From: Hirundichthys speculiger
Taxonomy: Eukaryota > Chordata > Actinopteri > Beloniformes > Exocoetidae
Length of the DNA: 64,000 nt
NCBI GenBank assembly: GCA_018398805.1
Contig: JAGFBZ010000569.1
Location: 321,001-385,000 of the forward strand
Direction: 5' to 3'
Within the stretch, counting starts at the first letter, position 1; the number at the start of each line of letters is the position of its first letter. The translations under genes and the position numbers were made by a program. Shown here piece after piece: positions 12,300 to 23,983 of the stretch. The notes beneath the pieces were generated by a model. The model did no database searches. It was not told the DNA's origin and saw nothing but the letters and a program-made list of their open reading frames with translations.

Positions 12300-12633
12300 C
12301 AGATGTTCAGAAAGCTTCTTCTTCTGCCACGTTTTTGCTGCTTTCCAAAGGAACGGACCGCATTGGGAAGCTGTGCCCGCATCTGATTGGTGGAACACTT
12401 TTAAAAACCCGCCTAGAGTCCCGCCTTATAACTGATTCCGCGGCTCTGATTGGTCGAACGTCGAGGCCATCACGGTTACCATGGACTTTGGCTTCGGCGG
12501 TATCCAAGCGAGAGCGAGATTCTTTTAGTGAACTCCGCATCACGGAGCCGCTGCGAGCTGTCTGCGTGATAACTACGACTTTAGCTGTTAGAAGTACTGT
12601 TATCTGGACTGGAAAACACGCATTCAGGAGGAA
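12300..12633 (+). promoter_or_regulatory. asph promoter and 5' leader, CpG-rich
   Basis: This stretch is richer in CpG than the AT-rich DNA just upstream. It holds two inverted CCAAT boxes (ATTGG at 12386-12390 and 12449-12453), and I see no clear TATA box. That fits a CCAAT-driven CpG promoter starting some 50-150 bp before the start codon at 12634; the exact transcription start cannot be read. A 15-codon upstream ORF with ideal initiation context lies at 12481-12528. Open frames on both strands here look like a by-product of GC content. Confidence 0.6.
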
Positions 12634-12673
12634 ATGGCGCAGAAAAAGAATTCCAAAGCTCACTCCAAAAAAG
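12634..12673 (+). CDS. asph: asph exon 1 (N-terminal cytosolic segment)
   Basis: The exon encodes MAQKKNSKAHSKK plus the first base of the next codon and ends at a good donor (gtcagt at 12674). The start has G at -3 and G at +4, a strong initiation context. Mammalian ASPH long isoforms begin MAQRKNAK, so the match is direct. The segment is basic and would lie on the cytosolic side ahead of the signal anchor. Mammals have a longer Ser/Gly-rich stretch after this point, which is missing here. The exon ends in phase 1, compatible with the acidic exons at 20.1-20.4 kb or directly with the transmembrane exon. Confidence 0.88.
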
Positions 12674-13840
12674 GTCAGTACCCCTTTATCTTTTTTTTTT
12701 TTTCTGGATTCGATGAGCTCGGGACGCGCCTTGACGTCCTTCAGATGGAATTCCATAAGAAATCCTTCGCTTTTGAAGTTTTCATCACTTTGTGCGACTA
12801 CGTACACCAGGTAGCGAGAACCCGGAAACTCCCGGACGCTAGTCGAGATGCGGTCTTCCATTCGGCGTTCACTGCTGGCTCTCCCGAGGTTCCCGTGGTC
12901 TTCCACGGAGAAAAACTTCATCCTGCTGGGCGTGAAGACGCAACGTGAAGCATCAAACAAACGCAAGAATCTAATGAACAAATAAACCACTCTTTCGTAT
13001 TTAACTCCAGCCGAATTGATCATTTCATTTTATCTGTTCCTGCTAATATTTTTATTACAAGATTCTTATATATTTGCACCGTTGCCAAGCGATAGAATAC
13101 TTAATTAGTTGAATTGTGAATGGAGACTGATTAGACACGGGCTAGTCTGGCTGTTTCTGCCAGCTAAACTGGTCTGGTTTTGGACCAGTTTAACAAAGCA
13201 CACGTCCAGTTTAACTGGAGCTGAGGAGTTCACGTGCAGAGACGTCCTGTAAGACTGTTCAGATGTTTAAACTGAAGCAGCCTCCTCAGAGGAGACGGAT
13301 AACGTGACCACCTTTAATGACAGGATGCTAACAGAAGCTAACTTTCAGTAGTGATGTTAAAGTTCAGGGTTTTTTCTCTGGATTAGTGATGGATGTGGAG
13401 GAAAACTCAAATGAAGTGTTTATAAGCTTGACAAAGGTGCGTTGTGGTTGATTTCCAGTTGTGTTTGTTACGATCATCATGTCTGAAACCATCACCAGCT
13501 TTTATTCAGCTTCAGCTCCTTTGTTGTGACGACAGCAGTCACGTGACTCAGATCCCACTAAAGAAGAAGAAGTTGGGACTCTGTAAAATGGAAATAAAGG
13601 CAGGATGCGATGAGAAAGGAGTCTCATCCTGACCCATATGATGTCTTCGTAATAAGTTTGTTATGCTTGTAATTAAATGTGCTGAGGTGTTTTTTTTTCC
13701 CCTCTCACGACGTGTCCATTTGACACGTAGTGGGAGATGTTCTTTTTTTTAACCTCCACCCTCCTTCCCCAATGTGATCATATTTTCTTCTGCTAAAAGT
13801 GCCCTGGCCGGAGGGTGGTGTACTTGGGCATGTGCTTGAG
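12674..13840. other. Start of asph intron 1
   Basis: Ordinary sequence following the exon-1 donor; poly-T at 12689-12702. The open frames overlapping exon 1 on either strand are not supported as genes. Confidence 0.5.
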
Positions 13841-14042
13841 TGTACTACTCTCTGACACGGTAGAAGCGCTCTTATAGCGCTGACCCAAGCACCGTTGACT
13901 CCTGTCCATATGTTGTTGTTGTTTCTGTATGTTTCTCTTGGACGGTGTACTGGGAAGACAAATTTCACTGTGTTGGGACGCTGGCTCAGTGACAATAATA
14001 AATCTGATTCTGATTCTGATTCTGATTCTGATTCTGATTCAT
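13840..14042 (+). mobile_element. LINE 3' tail with TCTGAT repeats
   Basis: Contains caaatttcactgtgttggg and gtgacaataataaatctg, then about five tctgat units. This resembles LINE 3' ends common in teleosts; clade not determined. Confidence 0.6.
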
Positions 14043-14139
14043 AAACCCTCATGTGTCTCTGTACGTCTGGGAACCGAGCAGACCTGATGAAGAAGGACCA
14101 GAGACGCTGGACAGTCCTGATGCTGCAGATGGTTAGGGT

Positions 14140-15862
14140 TCTGGACGGCAGGGATGGACCGGGTCTGGGATGGACCGGGATGGACCAGGATGGACCGGGT
14201 CAGGGATGGACCAGGGTCAGGGATGGACCGGATCAGGGATGGACCAGGTCTGGGATGGACCAGGATCAGAGATGGACCGGGTCAGGGATGGACCAGGGTC
14301 TGGGATGGACCAGGGTCGGGGATGGACCAGGGTCTGGGATGGACCAGGGTCTGGGATGGACCAGTATGGACCGGGTCTGGGATGGACCAGGGTCAGGGAT
14401 GGACCAGGGTCTGGGATGGACTGGGTCAGGGATGGACCGGGTCAGGGATGGACCAGGATGGACCATGATGGACCAGGGTCTGGGATGGACCCGGGTCAGG
14501 GATGGACCAGGGTCGGGGATGGACTGGGTCAGGGATGGACCGGGTCAGGGATGGACCGGGTCAGGGATGGACCAGGGATGGACCGGGAGGGATGGACGGG
14601 GGATGGACGGGTCAGGGATGGACCATTGTCAGGGATGGACCGGGATGGACCGGGTCAGGGATGGACCGGGTCAGGGATGGACCAGTATGGACCAGGGTTA
14701 GGGATGGACCGGGTCTGGGATGGACCAGGGATGGACCAGGGTCAGGGATGGACCAGGGTCAGGGATGGACCAGGGTCTGGGATGGACCAGGGTCAGGGAT
14801 GGACCAGTATGGACCAGGGTCGGGGATGGACCAGGGTCTGGGATGGACCAGGGTCTGGGATGGACCAGGATCAGGGATGGACCAGGATGGACCGGGTCTG
14901 GGATGGACCAGGGTCTGGGATGGACCAGGGTCTGGGATGGACCAGGATCAGAGATGGACCGGGTCAGGGATGGACCAGGGTCTGGGATGGACCAGGGTCG
15001 GGGATGGACCAGTATGGACCGGGTCTGGGATGGACCAGGGTCAGGGATGGACCATGATGGACCAGGGTCAGGGATGGACCCGGGTCAGGGATGGACCAGG
15101 GTCGGGGATGGACTGGGTCAGGGATGGACCGGGTCAGGGATGGACCGGGTCAGGGATGGACCATTGTCAGGGATGGACCGGGGATGGACCGGGTCAGGGA
15201 TGGACCGGGTCAGGGATGGACCAGTATGGACCAGGGTTAGGGATGGACCGGGTCTGGGATGGACCAGGATGGACCGGGTCAGGGATGGACCAGGGTCAGG
15301 GATGGACCGGGTCAGGGATGGACCGGGTCAGGGATGGACCAGTATGGACCAGGGTTAGGGATGGACCGGGTCTGGGATGGACCAGGATGGACCGGGTCAG
15401 GGATGGACCAGGGTCAGGGATGGACCCGGGTCAGGGATGGACCAGGGTCGGGGATGGACTGGGTCAGGGATGGACCGGGTCAGGGATGGACGGGTCAGGG
15501 ATGGACCGGGTCTGGGATGGACCAGGATGGACCGGGTCAGGATGGACCAGGGTCAGGGATGGACCAGGGTCAGGGATGGACCAGGGTCAGGGATGGACCA
15601 GGGTCGGGGATGGACCAGGATGGACCAGGGTCAGGGATGGACCGGGTCAGGGATGGACCAGGGTCAGGGATGGACCAGGATGGACCGGGTCAGGGATGGA
15701 CCAGGATGGACCCGGGTCAGGGATGGACCAGGATGGACCAGGGTTAGGGATGGACCGGGTCAGGGATGGACCAGGATGGACTGGGTCAGGGATGGACCAG
15801 GATGGACCAGGGTTAGGGATGGACCAGGGTCTGGGATGGACCGGGATGGACCGGGTCACTGG
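14140..15862. repeat. 17-bp minisatellite in asph intron 1
   Basis: Units GGGTCAGGGATGGACCA and GGGTCTGGGATGGACCA mixed with shorter ggatggacca units over about 1.7 kb. All forward frames are open in parts (Gly/Met/Asp/Trp-rich), an effect of the repeat. Confidence 0.95.
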
Positions 15863-15879
15863 TCTTGGAATCTGAACCT

Positions 15880-18800
15880 GCAGGGACAAAAAACTTTTAG
15901 TAGAAAACCACAACTTTTTCAGAATATCATGGTTTCGTTGTAAGAATCAGTCTTCTTTTGTTGTACGGTTGCGTCTCTCGCAAAATCGTGACTCCTTCAC
16001 TGAATATTGCAGTTTTTCGTAAATTATTGTCTTGAGCAAAATTTTTCGTAAAACTGTGAATTTTGTGAAACTGCAACTTTCTTTCCTAGTTCCTAAAGTT
16101 TTGCGGTTGTCAGTGATTTAATGATTTTGTAAAAGTTTTGCGGTAAACTTGCTCGTGTCATAAAATCACCACTTTTAAATTTCAATGTTGCAACTTTATG
16201 TTTTGAAATATTTTGCAAAATCACAACTTTTGACATAAAATTACATTTTTATTTTGCAATGTAGCAACTTTTTCTTGCAAAAAGCGAATTTTGGGCAAAA
16301 ATTTGTTACTTTTCCACTCAAAATTACGACTTTTTCGTAAAACTGTGAATTTTGTAAAACTGCAACTTTCTTTCCTAAAGAGTTTTTTATTGTGCAAAAC
16401 TGCAAATTTCACAAAATCACAACTTTTTGTCATCAAATCTCAAAATTGTGACGTTTTAACGTTGACCTTGTGAGTGATTTAATGATTTTGTAAAAGTTTT
16501 GCGGTAAACTTGCTCGTGTCATAAAATCACCACTTTTAAATTTCAATGTTGCAACTTTATGTTTTGAAATATTTTGCAAAATCACAACTTTTGACATAAA
16601 ATTCCATTTTTATTTCGCAATGTTGCAACTTTTTCTTGCAAAAAGTGAATTTTGGGCAAAAAATTGTGACTTTTCCACTTAAAATTCCGATTTTTTTTCG
16701 TAAAACTGTGAATTTTGTAAAACTGCAACTTTCTTTCCTAAAGAGTTTTTTTGTGCAAAACTGCAAATTTTACAAAATCGCAACTTTTTGTCATCAAATC
16801 TCAAAATTGTGACGTTTTAACGTTGACCTTGTCAGTGATTTAATGATTTTGTAAAAGTTTTGCGGTAAACTTGCTCGTGTCATAAAATCACCACTTTTAA
16901 ATTTTAAAGTTGCAACTTTATGTTTTGAAATAGTTTGTAAAATCACAACTTTTGACATAAAATTCCATTTTTATTTTGCAATGTTGCAACTTTTTCTTGC
17001 AAAAAGTGAATTTTGGGCAAAAAATTGTTACTTTTCCACTTAAAATTACGATTCTTATCGTAAAACTGAATTTTGTAAAACTGCAACTATCTTTCCTAAA
17101 GCGTTTTTTTCTGCAAAACTCCAAATTTTACAAAATCGCAACTTTTTGTCATCAAATCTCAAAATTGTGACGTTTTAACGTTGACCTTGTCAGTGATTTA
17201 ATGATTTTGTAAGAGTTTTGCAGTAAACTTGCTCGTGTAATAAAATCACCACTTTTAAATTTCAATGTTATAATTTTATGTTTTGAAATAGTTTGTAAAA
17301 TCACAACTTTTGACATAAAATTACATTTTTATTTTGCAATGTTGCAACTTTTTCTTGCAAAAAGTGAATTTTGGGCAAAAAATTGTTACTTTTCCACTTA
17401 AAATTCCGATTTTTTTTCGTAAAACTGTGAATTTTGTAAAACTGCAACTTTCTTTCCTAAAGAGTTTTTTTTTTGTGCAAAACTGCAAATTTCACAAAAT
17501 CACAACTTTTTGTCATCAAATCTCAAATTTGTGACGTTTCAACGTTGACCTTGTCAGTGATTTAAAGATTTTGTAAAAGTTTTGCGGTAAACTTGCTCGT
17601 GTCATAAAATCCCCACTTTTAAATTTAAAAGTTGCAACTTTATGTTTTGAAATAGTTTGTAAAATCACAACTTTTGACATAAAATTACATTTTTATTTTG
17701 CAATGTTGCAACTTTTTCTTGCAAAAAGTGAATTTTGGCCAAAAAATTGTTACTTTTCCACTTAAAATTATGATTTTTTTTTGTAAAACTGTAACTTTCT
17801 TTCCTAAAGCGTTTTTTCTGCAAAACTGCAAATTTTACAAAATTGCAACTTTTTGTCATCAAATCTCAAAATTGTGACGTTTTAACATTGAGCTTGTCAG
17901 TGATTTAATAATTTTGTAAAAATTTTGTGGTAAACTTGCCCGTGTCATAAAATCACCACTTTTAAATTTCAATGTTGCAACTTTATGTTTTGAAATATTT
18001 TGCAAAATCACAACTTTTGACATAAAATTACATTTTTATTTCGCAATGTTGCAACTTTTTCTTGCAAAAAGCGAATTTTGGGCAGAATTTCAGGTTTTGT
18101 TGTAAGAATCAGTCTTCTTTTGTTCTACGGTTGCGTCTCTCGCAAAATCGTGACTCCTTCACTGAATATTGCAGTTTTTCGTAAAGTATTGTCTTGAGCA
18201 AAATTTTTCGTAAAACTGTGAATTTTGTGAAACTGCAACTTTCTTTCCTAAAGAGTTTTTTTGTGCAAAACTGCAAATTTCACAAAATCGCAACTTTTTG
18301 TCATCAAATCTAAAAAATTGTGACGTTTTAACATTGAGCTTGTCAGTGATTTAAAGATTTTGTAAAAGTTTTGCGGTAAACTTGCTCGTGTCATAAAATC
18401 ACCACTTTTAAATTTAAAAGTTGCAACTTTATGTTTTGAAATAGTTTGTAAAATCACAATTTTTGACATAAAATTACATTTTTATTTTGCAATGTTGCAA
18501 CTTTTTCTTGCAAAAAGCGAATTTCGGGTAAAAAATTGTTACTTTTCCACTTAAAATTACGATTTTTATCGTAAAACTGAATTTTGTAAAACTGCAACTT
18601 TCTTTCCTAAAGCGTTTTTTCTGCAAAACTGCAAATTTTACAAAATTGCAACTTTTTGTCATCAAATCTCAAAATTGTGACGTTTCAACGTTGACCTTGT
18701 CAGTGATTTAATGATTTTGTAAAAGTTTTGCGGTAAACTTGCTCGTGTCATAAAATCACCACTTTTAAATTTAAAAGTTGCAACTTTATGTTTTGAAATA

Positions 18801-19690
18801 GTTTGTAAAATCACAATTTTTGACATAAAATTACATTTTTATTTTGCAATGTTGCAACTTTTTCTTGCAAAAAGCGAATTTCGGGTAAAAAATTGTTACT
18901 TTTCCACTTAAAATTACGATTTTTATCGTAAAACTGAATTTTGTAAAACTGCAACTTTCTTTCCTAAAGCGTTTTTTCTGCAAAACTGCAAATTTTACAA
19001 AATTGCAACTTTTTGTCATCAAATCTCAAAATTGTGACGTTTCAACGTTGACCTTGTCAGTGATTTAATGATTTTGTAAAAGTTTTGCGGTAAACTTGCT
19101 CGTGTCATAAAATCACCACTTTTAAATTTCAATGTTGCAACTTTATGTTTTGAAATATTTAGCAAAATCACAACTTTTGACATAAAATTCCATTTTTATT
19201 TCGCAATGTTGCAACTTTTTCTTGCAAAAAGCGAATTTTGGGCAAAAAATTGTTACTTTTCCACTTAAAATTATGATTTTTATTGTAAAACTGTGAATTT
19301 TGTAAAACTGCAACTTTCTTTCCTAAAGCGTTTTTTCTGCAAAACCGCAAATTTTACAAAATCGCAACTTTTTGTCATCAAATCTAAAAAATTGTGACGT
19401 TTTAACATTGAGCTTGTCAGTGATTTAAAGATTTTGTAAAAGTTTTGTGGTAAACTTGCTCGTGTCATAAAATGACCACTTTTAAATTTAAAAGTTGCAA
19501 CTTTATGTTTTGAAATAGTTTGTAAAATCACAACTTTTGACATAAAATTCAATTTTTATTTTGCAATGTTGCAACTTTTTCTTGCAAAAAGCGAATTTTG
19601 GGCAGAATTTCAGGTTTTGCAAAAATTTTGACTTTTTGCCATAAAATGACGTGTTTATGTCACAAAGCTGTGAATTTCAGATGATGGCGA
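15880..19690 (+). repeat. AT-rich satellite, about 350-365-bp units
   Basis: The landmark gtaaacttgctcgtgtcat recurs about every 355-365 bp (first near 16145, then 16505, 16865, 17228 and on to about 19450), giving about ten units. Each is built of smaller imperfect motifs such as caaaatcacaacttttgaca. A segment with ggttgcgtctctcgcaaaa occurs at about 15967 and again at about 18129, so a larger block was duplicated. It is a higher-order array. Short - strand frames rich in Phe/Lys are by-products. Confidence 0.9.
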
Positions 19691-20136
19691 CTTCGTGTCC
19701 TGTAACCGCGACCGTGGGCGTGGACGGCTCAGCTGGACTGTCCCTTTAAGGGACGAGGAAGACGGCGTTGAGTCTTCAGCAGGCTGTTGGTGTCAGAGAA
19801 CAAGGTTGTCCGCTGGACTCTTCTGTCCTCTCTGGCATCTGAAACATCAGAGCGTCACCGGGTTTTGTCGGCTCTAATAATAGAGCGGATCGGGTTCTGG
19901 ACGGGAGGATGGGAGGAGCAGGAGTTCAGACTGAGCTGAGCTTCGTCTCGTTGTCTTCGGGTCGCCTCCCTGAGGAGCTCAAAGTTTGTAGCATCGCTGA
20001 CGCCCGTAAAAGTTCTAATATTTGTCTTCTACGTCTTGGCACCGTTCGGCCTCGTTTTTCGGTTCCCGAGACCCGAGACGGTCCATGCAGCACCACCGCC
20101 ACTATGGCAGCTCCTTCTCCTCCTCGCCTCCTGTAG
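19691..20136. other. Intron sequence before acidic exon A
   Basis: Mixed, GC-richer sequence of 450 bp with a pyrimidine-rich run (ctccttctcctcctcgcctcc) leading to the acceptor of acidic exon A. Confidence 0.5.
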
Positions 20137-20313
20137 AGGAGGTCCACACAGAGGAGGAGGTGTTTGACGAGGAGGAGGTGTTGGCTGAAGAGGAGGAGGT
20201 GTTTGACGAGGAGGAGGTGTTGGCTGACGAGGAGGAGGTGTTGGCTGAAGAGGAGGAGATGTTGGCTGAAGAGGAGGAGGTATTGGTTGAAGAGGAGGAG
20301 GTGATGGACTCAG
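20137..20313 (+). CDS. asph: asph acidic exon A (Glu-rich repeats), candidate
   Basis: A pyrimidine-rich acceptor (tgtag before 20137) and a donor (gtaggg at 20314) bound 177 nt. Read in phase 1 this gives 59 codons dominated by glutamate: it starts EEVHTEEEVFDEEEV and continues with near-repeats of the type EEEEVLAE, ending VMDS. Length and phase fit the asph cassette pattern exactly. Acidic stretches are typical of the luminal part of junctate and ASPH, where they bind Ca2+ with low affinity. The oddity is position: it lies between exon 1 and the transmembrane exon, which would make it cytosolic. It could instead be misplaced by assembly or belong to an unusual isoform. No RNA evidence is available. 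Confidence 0.62.
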
Positions 20314-20392
20314 GTAGGGCCGATGGAGGGAGGAGGTCCGGTCGGGTTCAGCTGGAGGTTTTCTCTCATCTGTCCTGATCTGGTTTGTTCAG

Positions 20393-20449
20393 GAGGCATT
20401 AACGAGGAGGAGGTCCAGCAGAAACCGGATCCTGATGTTCCTGAGGCGG
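20393..20449 (+). CDS. asph: asph acidic exon B, candidate
   Basis: An acceptor (tttgttcag ending at 20392) and a donor (gtagga at 20450) enclose 57 nt, phase 1 at both ends. The reading is GGINEEEVQQKPDPDVPEA. It lies 79 bp after acidic exon A, so the two form a close pair separated by a very short intron. The composition (Glu, Asp, Pro) resembles the flexible acidic linker of ASPH luminal regions. As with exon A, its place before the transmembrane exon is unexpected. Support comes from splice sites, phase and its neighbour only. Confidence 0.58.
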
Positions 20450-20660
20450 GTAGGAGCGGCTCAGGAGCTTCCTCTGGCATGGTTCAGTGTGGCGTGGCGT
20501 GGTTTTACCCGGTTGGATCTGGGTCCTACTTGTCTGGACCGTCTGGACCGGAGCTGCTCTCAGCGTGAATGTCAAACATCTCATTGTAGGCTTTCAAAAT
20601 AAAAGCTTCCATGGTAGAGGGTGGTGAAGAGCGTAGAGCAAAGGTGTCATCATTAACCAC

Positions 20661-21270
20661 GGTTACATGATGTTTTTAATTCAGAATTAATAATTCTGAA
20701 TTAAATAATTCTGAATTAAACTATTTTCCTTCGAGTTTACTTGAAATAGTAATTCCGAATTAAGGTTTACATGGAAAACACGTTTGTTCGGCTTTATCCA
20801 ATTCCGCTTAAGGTCTGGGGGTTGGGAAGGGTTCGGATTGGATGGGGGGGGGGATGTCTTTACATCTACCGGGAGAAAACAAACTTAGCAACAACTCGAT
20901 TAGCAACTAGGAGCTATTAATTAAATAAATCGTCTCTGCTCTTGACCACCGTTTACTGCGTGCCGCCATCTTGAAACTTTGTTTTGAAAACAAGCCCAGC
21001 GCGGAATATAAGCGTCATCGTGACAGACGGACAAGAGAACTAGCATGCGCAGAAAGACGGGAATTAATTTAAAGTGGAATGAGTGTTTAACATGACCGTG
21101 AAATTATTTTATTCAGAATTAAAATCAGAATAAACCAGCCACTTACTTCGGAATTAAGTTTAATTCGGAATGGACATTTTCATATGGAATTAGGTGTTTA
21201 CATGGTAACTTTTATTCGGATTTAACTTTAATTCTGAATTAAAGAGGAATTAAACTTCCCATGTATACGC
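20661..21270. mobile_element. MITE-like inverted-repeat element
   Basis: The left end reads ggttacatgatgtttttaat then tcagaattaa. The right end, reverse complemented, reads gtatacatgggaagtttaat then tcctctttaattcagaatta. Ends are clearly related inverted repeats rich in aattcagaatt. Internal sequence has no transposase. Superfamily not determined. Confidence 0.65.
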
Positions 21271-21319
21271 ACTGATTCTGGTTCTTCTCAGATTTTGGTT
21301 CTGGTTCGCCCCACTGTTG

Positions 21320-21790
21320 TACAGAAACATTTTTGTTGCAAATCTATGACTTAAAATCTTGTGACTGCGATTTTAGGACATAAATCGCAGTCCTAAATTC
21401 CCGAAACGTCCTGAATTCGCAACTTAACTGAACAGTTTTGTCAAAGTTTTGATTTTTGCAAGTCAATATTTGACCACCAAAAGTTGCCATTTTTAAGTTT
21501 GAAAAAAGTTGCGATTTTGTAAAATTGGTGATTTGAGCATCAAGAGGTTTCAATGATTCCACGAGAAACTTCGGTTTTTCAAATAAAAAGTTTCAATCTC
21601 ACAAAAATTTCAGTTTTACTACAAAAAGTTGCTTTCTAATAAAAAGGTTGCCTCTGTTTGAAATTGGTCATTTGAAAAAGTCATTTCAGACAAATAGTCA
21701 CAAGTGAAAAATTTACAAAAATAAGTAACTTATGTGGACGTCAAGTAGAAAAAATGTTTTAAGTTTAAGCAAAGTTTTCTTAAATCTGAA
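21320..21790 (+). repeat. AT-rich degenerate repeat block
   Basis: Motifs such as gttgcgattttgtaaaat and caaaaagttgctttctaa relate it to the dispersed AT-rich family. Confidence 0.65.
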
Positions 21791-23130
21791 ACTAAAACCT
21801 TCCAGTTCCAGACGGTCATCTTGGTGTTGGACGTTTTCTGTTTTCTTGGGTTTTTTTCTCAGAGCTGCGGGTCCCAAGAAGTTCTGACATTTTGTCCAGA
21901 AACTTTAAAATAAAAAAAACAAACAAAAAAAAACCCACAGGCTACTAGGCTAGCTGATGCTAGCTGATACATTCCTGCAGACCGCTATTACTGGCTGTGG
22001 GACGGGTCTTACTTGGCTCTCTTAGTTATTCATTTCAGGTCAGATGTCGGCGTCATTGAAAATGCTACGTGCTACGTTGCCAGCTGTTGATATCATAGAT
22101 GCCACACCTCCTCATTATGCATGCACGTTTGGGTTTAACGTACGTTTGTTTTTCTGTTAAGGTTTGTAGAAATCCCTCGACACACTTGACCAGAATTTGA
22201 CCAACTAACATTAGCTGGTCTCGTAGCTTAGCATGAGTTAAGCTGAAATGGCTAGTTTGTGGTAACTGAGGTTGGTCAGCTAATGCTAGCGCTACCCAGT
22301 CCTGAGGAGCAGCTGCTTTACCGCCAAACAACTGCAAGTTACTTTCATTTCACTGAAGATTTAAGAAACTGGCTCCGTCTGCGCTAACTCTCTGGGGTAC
22401 TGATCCTAACGAGGCTTCAGAGGGTTTTTTTAGTTTTCCATGAAGTCATTTCTAACAAACTTATCCAAACTGCAGGAAACCAGTTAGATCCAAGGCCTTC
22501 CAACAGTTTCTGTTTCTATTTGTAGCTTCCAGGACATTAATGAGACCGAACTAAGAAACAAACTCAGACAGCTGTTGTCGTTATTTGCAGCCTTTTCAGT
22601 CCTGAACAGCTGCTCTCTCTCTGTCATGGTCATTGTATGTCTCTCGCCCTATTTCTGGGTCGCTCTGCCCTGCAGCAATAATAGCCCTGCCCCCTCCTCT
22701 CTTTTCCTGTCTTTTTTCTTCTTTTCAAAGACTCGACCCCAGTTTCCTATTTTCCAGCCGTCATTCAGCAGGCTACTGTTTAAGATCGCTGCGTCAGGTC
22801 CTTCCTTGACTCCTTTCCTCAACATCCAGCAGTGATGGCTGCTGGGAGTTCAGAGAGGAGTTAATGCCGTTATGTGTTTGGTTCAGTCCTGAAGAAGAAA
22901 CCAGCAGGATAAGACATGGCGGCTCGGTGCAGGAGCGTTCAAATCAGGGCAAGAGACCCGTATTTTATTCACAAAAGAACACAGAAACCACGTAAATGTT
23001 TAAACTTTGGAGGTGAACCATCTTCTGGAAATAAAAGAAATGTAGTTTACTAGACAGAGTGGTCAGACACATCAGTGTAGAAGCTCCGCTGATCAATAAT
23101 CAGATCAAAGACTCCAGACATGATTCAGCT
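21791..23130. other. Intron sequence without recognised features
   Basis: About 1.3 kb of ordinary sequence including gctagctgatgctagctga (near 21949) and a pyrimidine-rich part at 22600-22750. No exon with matching phase was found. Confidence 0.5.
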
Positions 23131-23135
23131 GCTGG

Positions 23136-23818
23136 TAGAAGGATGGATGGATGGATGGATGGATGATGGATGGATGGATGATGGATGATGGATGGATGGA
23201 TGGATGGATGGATGGATGGATGATGGATGGATGGGATGGATGGATGGATGGATGGATGGATGGATGGATGGATGGATGGATGGATGGATGATGATGGATG
23301 GATGGATGGATGGATGGATGGATGGATGGATGGATGATGGATGGATGGATGGATGGATGGATGGATGGATGGATGGATGGATCTGGATGGATGATGGATG
23401 GATGGATGGATGGATGGATGGATGGATGGATGGATGGATGGATGATGGATGGATGGATGGATGGATGGATGGATGGATGATGATGGATGGATGGATGGGA
23501 TGGGATGGATGATGATGGATGGATGGATGGATGATGGATGGATGGATGGATGGATGGATGGATGGATGGATGGATGATGATGGATGATGATGGATGATGA
23601 TGGATGGCTGGATGGATGGATGGCGATGGCTGGATGGATGGATGATGGATGGCTGGATGGATGATGATGATGGATGGATGATTCTGGATGATGGATGGAT
23701 GGATGATGGATGGCTGGCTGATTGGCTGGCTGGCTGGATGGATGGCTGGACTGGATGGCTGGATGGATGGATGGATTGGCTGGCTTGCTGGCTGGCTGGG
23801 GCTGCTGGCTTGCTGGCT

Positions 23819-23854
<36 letters not shown>

Positions 23855-23863
23855 CTGCTGGCT

Positions 23864-23895
<32 letters not shown>

Positions 23896-23938
23896 CTGCT
23901 GGCTGGCTGGCTGCTGGCTGCTGGCTGGCTGGGCGGCT

Positions 23939-23983
<45 letters not shown>

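Noticed and set aside
12307..13023. 238-codon open frame on the - strand over asph exon 1
   Set aside because: Antisense to the promoter and exon 1, no recognised domain; explained by CpG-rich composition.
14051..15943. Long Gly/Met/Asp/Trp-rich frames
   Set aside because: By-products of the 17-bp intronic minisatellite; all three forward frames are open in parts.
19687..19750. DDGDF-like start after ttcag at 19680 as a second EF-hand exon
   Set aside because: Only five residues fit by chance; reading then becomes Cys/Arg-rich with no suitable donor.
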